Assembly (NCBI RefSeq): GCF_014697545.1
Contig: NZ_JACJSA010000022.1
Location: 1 to 64,000, forward strand
Source: Oscillatoria sp. FACHB-1407
Lineage (GTDB): Bacteria; Cyanobacteriota; Cyanobacteriia; Elainellales; Elainellaceae
Length of the DNA: 64,000 bases
Direction of reading: 5' to 3'
Shown here: positions 1 through 8,656 of the stretch, piece after piece
Numbering within the stretch: the first letter of the stretch is position 1
Layout of the letters: each line of letters opens with the position of its first letter
Translations under genes and position numbers: made by a program
The notes under the pieces: generated by a model
Database searches by the model: none
Told to the model about the DNA's origin: nothing
Seen by the model: the letters and a program-made list of their open reading frames with translations, nothing else

Positions 1-120
1 TTCTACACGAAGAACATTCTGCTCAACGAGGGTATCCGCGCCTGGATGGCACCCCAAGACCAACCACACGAACACTTTGTATTCCCTGAAGAGGTACTGC
101 CACGTGGTAACGCTCTCTAG
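1..120 (+). CDS. psbD: Photosystem II D2 protein, C-terminal end (partial)
   Basis: Only the last 39 codons are in the window. The frame reads through residues such as [20 protein letters not shown] and ends [10 protein letters not shown]-stop, which is the characteristic C-terminus of the D2 reaction-centre protein of photosystem II (thylakoid membrane; binds the P680 chlorophylls, pheophytin and QA). The gene starts left of the window. Its last 17 bases overlap the start of psbC, the usual arrangement of this pair, so the two are expected to be co-transcribed and translationally coupled. Confidence 0.97.
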   Translation, partial: FYTKNILLNEGIRAWMAPQDQPHEHFVFPEEVLPRGNAL

Positions 121-1486
121 TAATATCGTTGCGGGTAATCGCGACCAAGAATCATCCGGATTTGCCTGGTGGGCAGGTAATGCTCGTCTAATCAATCTCT
201 CTGGCAAACTCCTCGGTGCTCACGTTGCCCATGCGGGTTTGATCGTATTCTGGGCAGGAGCGATGACCTTATTTGAGGTCGCTCACTTTGTCCCTGAGAA
301 ACCCATGTATGAGCAAGGGTTGATTCTTCTGCCTCACCTCGCAACCCTCGGTTGGGGCGTTGGTCCTGGTGGTGAAGTAATCGATACTTTCCCTTACTTT
401 GTTGTCGGTGTATTACACCTGATTTCTTCGGCTGTTCTCGGTCTGGGTGGGATTTACCACGCCGTGCGTGGTCCTGAAACTCTCGAAGAGTACTCAGCAT
501 TCTTTGGCTATGACTGGAAAGACAAGAACAAGATGACCACCATCATCGGGATTCACTTGATCCTGCTGGGACTGGGTGCGTTCTTGTTGGTGCTCAAAGC
601 CATGTTCTTTGGTGGTGTATATGACACCTGGGCACCGGGTGGTGGAGATGTTCGTGTGATTACGAACCCCACGCTGAACCCTGCTGTTATCTTTGGCTAT
701 TTGTTGAAGTCTCCATTTGGTGGCGAAGGCTGGATCGTCAGCGTCAACAACATGGAAGACATCATCGGTGGTCATATCTGGGTTGGTTTCATCTGCATCG
801 CAGGCGGTATCTGGCACATCCTTACCAAGCCTTTTGGTTGGGCACGCCGCGCCTTCATCTGGTCTGGTGAAGCTTACCTCTCCTACAGCTTGGGTGCGTT
901 GTCCTTAATGGGCTTCATCGCGTCCACCATGGTCTGGTACAACAACACCGCTTACCCCAGCGAATTCTTCGGTCCCACTGGTCCTGAAGCGTCTCAGGCG
1001 CAAGCTCTGACCTTCTTGATTCGTGACCAACGCCTGGGTGCAAACGTTGGTTCTGCTCAAGGTCCTACTGGTCTGGGTAAATACCTGATGCGCTCTCCTA
1101 CGGGTGAAATCATCTTCGGTGGTGAAACCATGCGCTTCTGGGATTTCCAAGGTCCCTGGCTGGAGCCTCTGCGTGGACCCAACGGTCTGGATCTCGACAA
1201 GATCAAGAACGACATTCAACCCTGGCAAGCACGTCGTGCGGCTGAGTACATGACTCACGCTCCTCTCGGTTCTTTAAACTCGGTGGGTGGTGTGGCAACT
1301 GAAATTAACTCGGTGAACTTCGTGTCTCCTCGTGCTTGGTTGGCAACATCTCACTTCGTTCTTGCCTTCTTCTTCCTGGTGGGTCACTTGTGGCACGCAG
1401 GTCGTGCTCGTGCGGCAGCAGCAGGTTTTGAGAAAGGTATCGATCGCGAGAATGAGCCAGTATTGGCAATGCCAGATATTGACTAA
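104..1486 (+). CDS. psbC: Photosystem II CP43 chlorophyll-binding protein
   Basis: CP43 is the inner antenna subunit of photosystem II and supplies ligands to the Mn4CaO5 cluster. The GTG at 104 is chosen as start because it gives the family N-terminus MVTLSS...[15 protein letters not shown] (460 aa); an upstream in-frame TTG at 77 would add non-homologous residues. The GTG lies inside the psbD end, giving a 17-base overlap. The large lumenal loop holds the GGETMRFWD motif, whose Glu (residue 341) and Arg (344) correspond to the CP43 Glu354/Arg357 of the oxygen-evolving complex. Multiple histidine-rich membrane helices are visible, and the protein ends [10 protein letters not shown]. Length and sequence look fully intact. 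A rho-independent terminator follows at 1514. Confidence 0.98.
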   Translation: MVTLSSNIVAGNRDQESSGFAWWAGNARLINLSGKLLGAHVAHAGLIVFWAGAMTLFEVAHFVPEKPMYEQGLILLPHLATLGWGVGPGGEVIDTFPYFVVGVLHLISSAVLGLGGIYHAVRGPETLEEYSAFFGYDWKDKNKMTTIIGIHLILLGLGAFLLVLKAMFFGGVYDTWAPGGGDVRVITNPTLNPAVIFGYLLKSPFGGEGWIVSVNNMEDIIGGHIWVGFICIAGGIWHILTKPFGWARRAFIWSGEAYLSYSLGALSLMGFIASTMVWYNNTAYPSEFFGPTGPEASQAQALTFLIRDQRLGANVGSAQGPTGLGKYLMRSPTGEIIFGGETMRFWDFQGPWLEPLRGPNGLDLDKIKNDIQPWQARRAAEYMTHAPLGSLNSVGGVATEINSVNFVSPRAWLATSHFVLAFFFLVGHLWHAGRARAAAAGFEKGIDRENEPVLAMPDID

Positions 1487-1513
1487 TCTTCGGATTACAG
1501 TTCTCTAATCTCT

Positions 1514-1540
1514 AAAGCTCCCCTAGTGGGAGCTTTTTTT
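1514..1540 (+). terminator. Rho-independent terminator after psbDC
   Basis: AAAGCTCCC (1514-1522) and GGGAGCTTT (1528-1536) form a nine-pair stem with a five-base loop, followed by a T run to 1540. It lies 28 bases after the psbC stop. Confidence 0.9.
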
Positions 1541-1741
1541 ATGGAGGCATGAACGAAACGTGAACCTGAATTGCAGCGAACCTTACAAATACCCCACAAA
1601 TTCTCTGTGGGAGTCGTTTCTATAGGGATAGGAGTGCTCTGTCCTTTCGATAGAGGGTGTTGTTGGAGTGCGCTCATTAGGCTGGTGAGAGTGTGTTTAC
1701 TTTTAGTCACACAGCTTAATTTTCAATTGAGGTTTAGTATC

Positions 1742-2572
1742 ATGACTCAATTTCATAAGAACTGGATGATCCGTTTTAGTAGTATTGCCAGTGCAGCCGC
1801 GATCGCAGCTACTGTAGCCCTCCCTGGTTTGGCGCAGACAACCCGCCCCAGTGCAGGCACCAATCCTACTCAACGCCCCACTACTCCTGGCACAACTCAA
1901 ACCAACCCCACTCAACGTCCCACTACCCCTGGCACGACTCAAACCAACCCCACCAACCGCCCTACTCCGGGTACATCGACCACTCCTAACACTCGCCCTG
2001 TTCCAGGTACATCAACCACTCCTGGTAATACAAACCCCGGTGCTAACAACCCTACTCAGGGAACGATTTCCTCGCTGGATCGGGAATTTGTGACATTAGC
2101 CTATCAGGGTAACAACGCTGAGATTCAAACCTCTCAATTGGCGTTGCAACGCTCCCAAAACCAGCAAGTGCGGCAATATGCAGAGCGTATGATTCGCGAG
2201 CACACGCAGGCAAACCAGCTTTTGACTCAATATGCTAACCAACGTAATATTGCCCTGCCTACAGCACCCGTTGATCCATTGAACCGGGCGATCGCTGAAC
2301 GGCTCAGTCAATCGTCAGGCAGTGAGTTCGATCGCGCTTACATGGAAGTGCAAGCGGTTGCTCACCTGCGTACTGTAGCGTTGTTCCAAACACAAGCTAA
2401 CTTTGGTCAAGAGCAGGGATTGAGAGGTTACGCGGCTCAACTGCTGCCTAACATCGAAAACCACTACCAAATGGCAAGCCAAATGATTCCTAGCCGTAGT
2501 GCAGGTAACGTGCAACCTGGCACTGGCTCCGGTCTAGGTTCTGGCAGAGATATGAATCAACCCGTTCGATAA
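1742..2572 (+). CDS. Secreted DUF4142 domain protein with TQRPTTPG repeats
   Basis: The 276-aa product starts at the ATG at 1742, preceded by GAGG nine bases upstream; in-frame codons further upstream lack support. Residues 1-34 form a signal peptide (KN...R, hydrophobic AAAIAATVALPG, cleavage near GLAQ), so the protein is exported. A Pro/Thr-rich linker (about 35-105) contains 14-residue TQRPTTPGTTQTNP repeats. Residues about 108-255 match the DUF4142 ferritin-like helical family (SLDREFVTLAYQGN...AEIQTSQLAL, later HLRTVALFQTQA...NIENHYQMA). Members are periplasmic helical-bundle proteins without an agreed function. The end is low-complexity (Gly/Ser). It is monocistronic and followed by its own terminator. 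Confidence 0.85.
   Translation: MTQFHKNWMIRFSSIASAAAIAATVALPGLAQTTRPSAGTNPTQRPTTPGTTQTNPTQRPTTPGTTQTNPTNRPTPGTSTTPNTRPVPGTSTTPGNTNPGANNPTQGTISSLDREFVTLAYQGNNAEIQTSQLALQRSQNQQVRQYAERMIREHTQANQLLTQYANQRNIALPTAPVDPLNRAIAERLSQSSGSEFDRAYMEVQAVAHLRTVALFQTQANFGQEQGLRGYAAQLLPNIENHYQMASQMIPSRSAGNVQPGTGSGLGSGRDMNQPVR
1868..1951 (+). repeat. 42-bp tandem repeat inside the DUF4142 gene
   Basis: Two 42-bp units (1868-1909, 1910-1951) differ at three positions and encode TQRPTTPGTTQTNP twice. A diverged third unit follows. Being in frame (14 codons), copy-number change would only alter linker length. Confidence 0.9.
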
Positions 2573-2588
2573 GTTCTGTCTTAGCTCT

Positions 2589-2624
2589 AAAAAGCGATCG
2601 CTCTTACGGGGGCGATCGCTTTTT
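2589..2624 (+). terminator. Rho-independent terminator built from two HIP1 octamers
   Basis: AAAAAGCGATCGC (2589-2601) pairs with GCGATCGCTTTTT (2612-2624). Each arm contains the cyanobacterial HIP1 palindrome GCGATCGC, followed by a T run. It lies 17 bases after the DUF4142 gene stop. Confidence 0.85.
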
Positions 2625-2675
2625 TAGTGGTCACAATTTAGCGTATAGGATGGAATCCTTACATCCTGATTCTGT

Positions 2676-2771
2676 ATGGCTAGCGCGTTTTCCCTTCCAC
2701 CCGGTTATACCATTCGTGATGTTCGAGGTCGGACGGCTCAACAGCAGGGATACAACATGGTGCTTCGTTAG
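2676..2771 (+). pseudogene. Possible remnant of a GNAT acetyltransferase N-terminus (31 codons)
   Basis: An ATG at 2676 opens a 31-codon frame beginning MASAFSLPPGYTIRDV and closing at TAG 2769-2771. LPPGYTIR resembles the first strand of cyanobacterial GNAT-family acetyltransferases, but the frame ends where the acetyl-CoA fold would begin. It may be a degraded gene end or a chance frame. No clear Shine-Dalgarno sequence is present. Confidence 0.3.
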
Positions 2772-2849
2772 ATGAACAGGCTGAACCTCTGCAACGGATA
2801 ATGAGGAGCAGGACTGCTTCATTACGATATAACTCACTACGATAGAACC

Positions 2850-3626
2850 ATGACTCAACTGCAAGCCTTAATTTTTGATGTCGATGGCACGCTCGCCGAT
2901 ACTGAACGGGACGGACATCGCATCGCCTTTAATCGTGCCTTTGCTGATGCGGGCTTAGCGTGGGAATGGTCAGTGGAACTGTACGGCGAACTGTTAGAGG
3001 TGACAGGCGGCAAGGAGCGAATCAAGTTTTACATCGATCGCTACAATCCTGAGTTTGAACCTCCAGCCAATCTAAAAGAGTGGATCGCTGGGCTACACGC
3101 CGCGAAGACCAAACACTACACGCAACTATTGAGTGAGGGAACAATCCCGATGCGACCGGGAGTAAAGCGACTGTTGCTAGAGGCAAGACAACAAGGGGTG
3201 AGATTGGCGATCGCTACGACGACCACCCCTGCCAATGTGACGGCTTTGCTGGAAAATGCGTTAGCTCCTGATAGTGTGGGGTGGTTCGACATTATCGGTG
3301 CGGGAGATATCGTTCCTGCGAAGAAACCTGCCCCTGACATTTATGACTACGTCTTGAAGGAACTCAACCTTGATCCAAAAGCATGTTTGGCATTTGAGGA
3401 TTCCCAGCAAGGAGTAAAGTCTTCACGAGCAGCCAACCTGGCGACGATTGTGACGGTCAATGGCTATACCCAAGATCACGATTTCACCGGAGCAGAACTG
3501 GTGATCGATCAGTTTGGGGAACCTGATCAATCATTTCAAGTCATTTCTGGAAATGCTTACTCTGCCTCCTACTTTGATCTGGAATTAGCAGAGCAAGTCT
3601 TAAAAGAAGTGAACGCCAGCTTGTAA
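2850..3626 (+). CDS. HAD-superfamily phosphatase, CbbY type
   Basis: The 258-aa protein has all four HAD motifs: FDVDGTLAD with nucleophile Asp10 and acid/base Asp12, the Thr motif (ATTTTP), the Lys (AKKPAPDIY) and FEDSQQGV with the metal-binding acidic pair. The cap region after motif I (RIAFNRAFADAGL...VTGGKERIKFYI) is the CbbY/beta-phosphoglucomutase-like cap. Known plant and bacterial CbbY enzymes dephosphorylate xylulose-1,5-bisphosphate, an inhibitor of Rubisco, which would be a fitting cytosolic role here; this substrate is inferred. The gene stands alone, with no neighbouring Calvin-cycle genes. Other sugar-phosphate substrates remain possible. Confidence 0.88.
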   Translation: MTQLQALIFDVDGTLADTERDGHRIAFNRAFADAGLAWEWSVELYGELLEVTGGKERIKFYIDRYNPEFEPPANLKEWIAGLHAAKTKHYTQLLSEGTIPMRPGVKRLLLEARQQGVRLAIATTTTPANVTALLENALAPDSVGWFDIIGAGDIVPAKKPAPDIYDYVLKELNLDPKACLAFEDSQQGVKSSRAANLATIVTVNGYTQDHDFTGAELVIDQFGEPDQSFQVISGNAYSASYFDLELAEQVLKEVNASL

Positions 3627-3734
3627 CCTTTGTATTATTTGTAGTACAATCAGGGTGTTGCACTGATCCCGTCAGCGCAGAGCATGATGCCGGTTTGAAA
3701 CATCTTTGAGCCATATCAAGATCGGGAGCACGAA

Positions 3735-3820
3735 CTACGGAAAATTAAGGTTTGCCGAGCCGACGCAGGTTGGTTTTGCCCCTGTAGTCATGGTTTCAAC
3801 CGCCAAGATCCATACTCCAA
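3735..3820 (+). repeat. Degenerate copy of a dispersed cloverleaf-like repeat
   Basis: This stretch aligns with the fuller copy at 11480-11610: both contain ACGCAGGTTGGTTTTGC and an AACCGCC(A/G)A(A/G)ATCC segment in the same order and spacing. The left arm is missing here. It occupies most of the 275-bp gap between the HAD and AAA genes, in which no other feature is visible. Confidence 0.6.
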
Positions 3821-3901
3821 ACTCAGGTTGTTCAGAACCAATCGTGTTTTCCAGGCAAATCGGTATGAGAACGTTGTCGTTTTGATTGAGCGATCGCCCC
3901 C

Positions 3902-5110
3902 ATGAGTTCAGGCTACCCTTGGAATGATTACGGTTCTTCCGACAACAGCCCCCACGCCAAAGGGCTATTGGGATCGGGTTGGCGACCGCTTGTGCGTCAG
4001 CTCGACCTGAACTTTTTGGGACAACTCATGCTCCATGACACCTGGGAACTGTCCTACAAAGTCATGGATCTGACGAGCAGCATTGCTAACGCGATGGGAC
4101 GAAACGAGTTTACCTGGTGGGCAAATCTCCTGAATGCCTTCTCAGAAGACACACGCTACACCATCGACCAATTCTGGAATTACGTCACCCCAGAGCCACC
4201 CGCCCCCGATCGCCGTTTCAAAGATGTTTTGAGCACCGAAACCCCGATCAAACAAACCATTAGCCGTGACAACGTCCCGGTTGATTTTGTCTTGCGGCGA
4301 TTGCAAGAGATTACGATTCTCAAAATCCTGGAGTTTTTGGGTCGTCCAGATATCGTGACCCAATATTGCCTGGATCGCTACTTCTACTACCCGGTTGAGC
4401 GGTTCACTCAATGGGAACGGCTAGAGGTCATTGGTGTTGCCTACGCCTATTGGGCAGAGCACAAGGTCTGGTTGCAGATTGATCCGGGCGATCGCCAAAA
4501 CAAACGTTGGTACACCCTGATTGCGGATGATATGGCTCCCTTGATTCACAAAGCCACCTTTAATCTGGCGGTGATGTTGAGTGGCTATCAGAGCCGTGTG
4601 GGTAAAGTCCACAGTCAGTTCACGATTCGCGATTTTCCAGCCGAGGTGCAAGCCTTTACCGATGCGGTGCAACACGCGATTCTCAACCAAACCCAGTTGG
4701 CGGTATTGGTACAGGGGGAACCGGGAACCGGAAAAACGGCATGGACTCAAGCGATCGCCAAAGAAATCCTGGCACCCTTGGGCTATGTCATTTTTATTCT
4801 GGATCACGATGCCGTTGAAAATTTCATCCCCCCTGGCTACCTGGAGCGCATCTGCATCATCATTAACGAAGCAGATAACCTGGCGAAAAATCGGGCGTTT
4901 GAGATTGCTCAAAGCAATAACAAAACGGAGCACATCCTGAGCTTGCTGGATGGCACTCTTTACCAGAGTGTGGTGGATGAAATGGAGATCCAAGCACAGC
5001 AACGTCTGGTGGTGCTCATGACCTGCAACACCACGGAGCGACTCGACCCAGCCGTATTACGAAAAGGTCGAGTGGACTTAATTGGGGAGTTTACCCACCA
5101 GTTTGTATAG
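3902..5110 (+). CDS. AAA-family ATPase with altered Walker B
   Basis: 402 aa. The first about 240 residues are not recognised. They are followed by a AAA module: Walker A GEPGTGKTA (about 271-279), a Walker B-like strand ICIIINEAD (about 317-325), and sensor 1/second-region-of-homology MTCNTTERLDPAVLRKGRVD (about 371-390) with the Asn sensor and arginine-finger candidates. The order and SRH text resemble classical AAA proteins (FtsH/BCS1-like), but the Walker B Asp that precedes Glu is Asn. The C-terminal lid is short. This implies a cytosolic remodelling or regulatory ATPase; the substrate cannot be told. No strong Shine-Dalgarno is seen; the ATG at 3902 is the first in-frame start. It converges on arsS, with 20 bases between stops. 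Confidence 0.8.
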   Translation: MSSGYPWNDYGSSDNSPHAKGLLGSGWRPLVRQLDLNFLGQLMLHDTWELSYKVMDLTSSIANAMGRNEFTWWANLLNAFSEDTRYTIDQFWNYVTPEPPAPDRRFKDVLSTETPIKQTISRDNVPVDFVLRRLQEITILKILEFLGRPDIVTQYCLDRYFYYPVERFTQWERLEVIGVAYAYWAEHKVWLQIDPGDRQNKRWYTLIADDMAPLIHKATFNLAVMLSGYQSRVGKVHSQFTIRDFPAEVQAFTDAVQHAILNQTQLAVLVQGEPGTGKTAWTQAIAKEILAPLGYVIFILDHDAVENFIPPGYLERICIIINEADNLAKNRAFEIAQSNNKTEHILSLLDGTLYQSVVDEMEIQAQQRLVVLMTCNTTERLDPAVLRKGRVDLIGEFTHQFV

Positions 5111-5130
5111 GACGATTTGTGTAGGTGATC

Positions 5131-6252
5131 CTACTCCTCGATCGCCCCACCACAGGAACTCCCGGCACCAGCTGTGCAACCAAAACAGTGGCGAGCAGTG
5201 ACAATCTGTCGTTCTGCCAACAGTTGCGGGTCGAAATCGCGAATGTGAGCTGATGAGCGATCGGGCAGTTGCACCTCCAGATCGAGCATCTGATTGAAGT
5301 CGCAATCAAACAAGCGACCATCCCACGATACAGATAGGGTGTTGCGACACATCAACCCTGATATGGTTGCTGGGTTAAAGGAGTTGACCAACACTTCCAT
5401 ATAGCGGTGCAGGTTGCCCGACTGCTCCAGCCATTCTAAAAAACGGGAGATGGGCATATTGTTCAACGCGATCAGGCGATCGAAACTGACCCCATGATTT
5501 TTCAGGAGCCCGGTCTTCCATTCCTGCTCCATCTTTTTCTGACCACTGGCTAAAAATGCCCCGGTTGGATTGGACATAAGGGTCAGGCAACGCTTGGGAT
5601 CTCCCTGTCCATAGCCCGCTGCATTGAGTCGCCGCAGTGCCTCAATCGATCGCTCAAAGGTGCCATCTCCGCGTTGCGCGTCCGTGTTGAACTTGCGATA
5701 GTGGGGCAACGAGCACACCACTTCGACTCCTCGTTCTGCAAACCATTCCGGCAAATCCTGCATCCGGGGCAACAGCAGCACCGTCAAATTACAGCGATCG
5801 ATAACGTGCTTGCCGCGAATGACACACTGCTCGACCAGATAGCGAAAGTGGGGGTTCAGTTCGGGCGCACCTCCGGTGATATCAACCGTGTGGGCGGTTG
5901 TCTGGTCAAGTGCTCGCAAACAAGCATCGATTGTGCTGCGATCCATGATTTCGGTGCGATCGGGTCCAGCGTCCACATGGCAGTGACGACAGGTCATGTT
6001 ACACAGCTTGCCAACGTTGATTTGAAAAATGTCCAGTTGGGCCGGTTGCAAGGTCTGCCAACCGTGCGACTGGATCGCTGCCAAAAAGTCGCTGGGTTTT
6101 GGAGTGTGGGACAAATCCAGATTTACCAGAGTGCTCTGTTGGGCTTGTGGATCTGATAGGGGCGATCGCCGCCTTAGCAGGGATGTCGTCGGTTTTGGTC
6201 CTGTGCTGGGGCTAGACAAATCCAGATCGGTTATAGCGGTTTCATCAAACAT
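5131..6252 (-). CDS. arsS: Radical SAM protein of arsenosugar biosynthesis (ArsS-like)
   Basis: 373 aa starting at ATG 6252 with AAGGA eight bases upstream (a TTG one codon earlier is ignored). The radical SAM CxxxCxxC cluster is at Cys84, Cys88 and Cys91 (KLCNMTCRHCHVD), and the C-terminal Cys-rich region (HCFGCTAGAGSSCGG) is the DUF3641 tail. Together these define the ArsS family, which is linked to forming the dimethylarsinoyl-ribose core of arsenosugars from methylated arsenic. The AhpD-like gene is 20 bases upstream in the same operon, as is usual for this pair. The methyltransferase ArsM is not in the window, so the arsenic role rests on family and pairing. Confidence 0.88.
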   Translation of the reverse strand: MFDETAITDLDLSSPSTGPKPTTSLLRRRSPLSDPQAQQSTLVNLDLSHTPKPSDFLAAIQSHGWQTLQPAQLDIFQINVGKLCNMTCRHCHVDAGPDRTEIMDRSTIDACLRALDQTTAHTVDITGGAPELNPHFRYLVEQCVIRGKHVIDRCNLTVLLLPRMQDLPEWFAERGVEVVCSLPHYRKFNTDAQRGDGTFERSIEALRRLNAAGYGQGDPKRCLTLMSNPTGAFLASGQKKMEQEWKTGLLKNHGVSFDRLIALNNMPISRFLEWLEQSGNLHRYMEVLVNSFNPATISGLMCRNTLSVSWDGRLFDCDFNQMLDLEVQLPDRSSAHIRDFDPQLLAERQIVTARHCFGCTAGAGSSCGGAIEE

Positions 6253-6272
6253 CAAATATTTCCTTGGCTGCT

Positions 6273-6605
6273 TTACATGGCTAACTGTTTGACGTGGTCG
6301 AGCATCTGCATCCCATGAACAAGCGATGCCCCTCCACGAATTGCCGTTGCTACATGCAGGGCTTCGGTCATCTGTTCCACATCAGATCCCTGTTGCAAAC
6401 ACTCCTTACTGTAGGCCTCAATGCAATAGGGGCATTGCACCGTATGAGCTACAGCTAAAGCAATCAATGCCTTTTCTCTCGCCGACAGTGCTCCATCAGC
6501 AAACACGGCTCCGTAGTAGTCAAAAAACTTGCGGGCTAACTCAGGATTGCCCTCTGCAACCTGACCAAAGTGGGCTAAATGCTCCGGCTTATAATACTGT
6601 TCCAT
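6273..6605 (-). CDS. AhpD/carboxymuconolactone decarboxylase-like protein, ArsS partner
   Basis: 110 aa, all-helical AhpD-type protein. The motif CPYCIEAYSKEC has Cys58 and Cys61 as a CxxC pair, the arrangement used by AhpD-like thiol peroxidases, plus Cys69 and a helical HVATAIRGGASLVHG segment. Family members directly upstream of arsS are annotated as arsenosugar biosynthesis-associated peroxidase-like proteins. The small spacing to arsS (20 bases) makes co-transcription likely, but the actual reaction of this protein is not established. It begins at ATG 6605 with only a weak AGG nearby. Confidence 0.8.
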   Translation of the reverse strand: MEQYYKPEHLAHFGQVAEGNPELARKFFDYYGAVFADGALSAREKALIALAVAHTVQCPYCIEAYSKECLQQGSDVEQMTEALHVATAIRGGASLVHGMQMLDHVKQLAM

Positions 6606-7264
6606 ATCCTGGGTTCTCAGAGAAAAACGTCAGCGCATGTACATCTCTTATTGACCTTAACAGACTGCAATAGATGACAACCTTGCAAAATGGCACTTCA
6701 AAATGCTGTGTGCCAGTGTCACGCTTGCAAGCAACTGGAATGCATCAGGTGACGCCATCTCGTGAGTGGTTCACGGGGGGTTGGTTTACCTTGACCGCAC
6801 TGTAAAAAACTTCAGGCAGATTATGAATACAGCCTTATTGCGAGTATTCAAATTGCTACAACCTGAATGGCAATGGCAGTAGAACTTCATCAAAAATTGA
6901 TATAACCAGGTGGGGTTTTTCAAGTAGCTTGTGAATAGTTTCCATGCCTGATTTCATAAGAGTTGAGAATGTGCTCATCCGCCTGAAAATCTCCAGTTTT
7001 CTGATACAACCGTTATTCATCTTCTGTAAAATGAAACTTGGATTAAAAATCCCAGAATGGCAGCTTAGAATGTGTTGGAAGTAAGTCAAACCAATCTCGT
7101 GTCTTGTTCGCGAGTCATAGTATTGACTTCATCAATGGTTTGAGAAAAAATTCTTGGGCTGCATCGTCAATCCCATTGATTCTGGTGGGCAATCTAGCTT
7201 CGGGACATCCACCGTGCTGTGGGCTTCTTCACTCCTCTGCCAAAACCTCTCTTTCAAGGAAACA
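6606..7264. other. 659-bp gap without a convincing gene
   Basis: The region is AT-rich between the ArsS operon start and the next plus-strand gene. It presumably holds both divergent promoters. A 77-codon minus-strand frame at 6856-7089 lacks homology and a Shine-Dalgarno sequence and is not called. No repeat, tRNA or hairpin of note was found. Confidence 0.5.
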
Positions 7265-8632
7265 ATGACAGCACCAACCCATTTTGATGCGGTTATTCAG
7301 GGTCTATCGCAAGATCAAAACGTAACGCGCATTAAGAAGCTGTTGCTTTATCTTTGTCGAAATCAGTGGGAGAGTAACGTCGATCGGTTAAACCAGGTCA
7401 ATCTTCATCCTCTGGTACAGGACTTGTTACACGTTGCACCTGATCTGGAACAACTCAGAGCAAAGTTAAGTAAGGTCGTCAAGTCTCTCAATAAACCTGC
7501 TGAGTATGCCCTGGTTGCCAATGCAATCATTAATCATCTCAAACCTCTCTACACCGTTGAGGATGCCACTCAAGTCATTTCGGCTCCAGGCAATTATGAC
7601 GAGATTAGTGCGTTACTAGAGCAGGATCCGCAACACGTTCGCATCAAAAAAATTTTGTTCTGTGCCTGCAACGGTCGTTGGGAGAATGATCCCAACATTT
7701 TAGCAAGCTACTCCCTTGAGGGCTTGGTGGAGCGATTGCATACCCTGACTCCTTCGCTTAACGAATTGAGTGCGGTGCTCTACAGCATTGTAAAAACGCT
7801 GAATCGGCAGGCGGAATATACGCTAGTTGCCAACACGATTGTGGAAGCCTTCACACGGTTGTATCCTACCCCTTCTGTCTCGACTCGTATCCTGTTTGCT
7901 GAGACAAACGGGACTGCAAATCAGGCTCCACCTCCGGTTGCGTCGCCGATGGTTGCCTCTCCCCCAACTCAGCAAGTGGCGATCGCCTCCACATCCCATG
8001 AATCGTCCGCAGAGTTCCCTAAAGAACCGCCTAATTTGTTTGACCTGCGGATTGAGGTGATGAAATACACGAGCCCGTTGAGAGCTAAAGCGTTGCTGTT
8101 TTCAGCTCTGTACCGCTCGGTGGATGCCACGGGAGAAGGGTGGGCTGTCGTGCGATCGCACGATTTAGATGAACTGTTGCAATCGGCAGTCGATCGCTAT
8201 CCCAGCTATGAGTTGTTAGAAGTCGCTCTCAAAGATGCCGCAAAAGCGTTAAGCGATTCCAAGCAGTATTTGCAGGCAGCCGGTGCTGTGTTACGTGCCG
8301 TGCGATCGTGGTATCACTACATGGCAGCCCTACCAAAACCCAATCCGAAAGCCCACACTCAGGCAGCACAAGTCAGCCGCCCCCCTCAACCACCCCCCAA
8401 TACTGCGCCAATTTTACCGATCGCCCCCTCTGACAAACCAGTGGATGACACCTGCTCTTTTTTGCCGCCTCCAGTTCCATCTCAACCCCTCAACACCGAG
8501 GAAAATCAGAGCCGACCGCTCACCCCACCGCCGTTGAAGTTGGACAACGATGATCTAGACCAGGGCGATCGCACCCTGGATCTGACTCCCCCATCAACTT
8601 ATCCAGAAAACGGCTTTCCCAAACCCCAATAA
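7265..8632 (+). CDS. Three-repeat helical protein of unknown function
   Basis: 455 aa. The ATG at 7265 is preferred because AAGGA lies four bases upstream and homologous-looking sequence begins there. Three related helical units are visible: about 18-95 (RIKKLLLYLCRNQW...EYALVANAIINHL), about 110-185 (RIKKILFCACNGRW...EYTLVANTIVEAF) and a diverged one at about 250-340 (RAKALLFSALYRS...YLQAAGAVLRAV). Each has a core of the form K(A)LL-x(30)-L-x(20)-(K)xLN/S-x-(A)EY. They are joined by Pro/Ala-rich linkers and followed by a Pro-rich acidic tail from about 350. No signal or membrane segment is present. I do not recognise a named family. It is 24 bases upstream of the pentapeptide-repeat gene and probably co-transcribed. 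Confidence 0.75.
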   Translation: MTAPTHFDAVIQGLSQDQNVTRIKKLLLYLCRNQWESNVDRLNQVNLHPLVQDLLHVAPDLEQLRAKLSKVVKSLNKPAEYALVANAIINHLKPLYTVEDATQVISAPGNYDEISALLEQDPQHVRIKKILFCACNGRWENDPNILASYSLEGLVERLHTLTPSLNELSAVLYSIVKTLNRQAEYTLVANTIVEAFTRLYPTPSVSTRILFAETNGTANQAPPPVASPMVASPPTQQVAIASTSHESSAEFPKEPPNLFDLRIEVMKYTSPLRAKALLFSALYRSVDATGEGWAVVRSHDLDELLQSAVDRYPSYELLEVALKDAAKALSDSKQYLQAAGAVLRAVRSWYHYMAALPKPNPKAHTQAAQVSRPPQPPPNTAPILPIAPSDKPVDDTCSFLPPPVPSQPLNTEENQSRPLTPPPLKLDNDDLDQGDRTLDLTPPSTYPENGFPKPQ

Positions 8633-8656
8633 TGCCCGCGAGCAGAGGTCAGTGGT

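Noticed and set aside
4421-5002. 193-codon antisense frame opposite the AAA gene
   Set aside because: No start signal or homology, and it overlaps a gene with clear ATPase motifs.
6856-7089. 77-codon minus-strand frame
   Set aside because: No Shine-Dalgarno, no homology, AT-rich.
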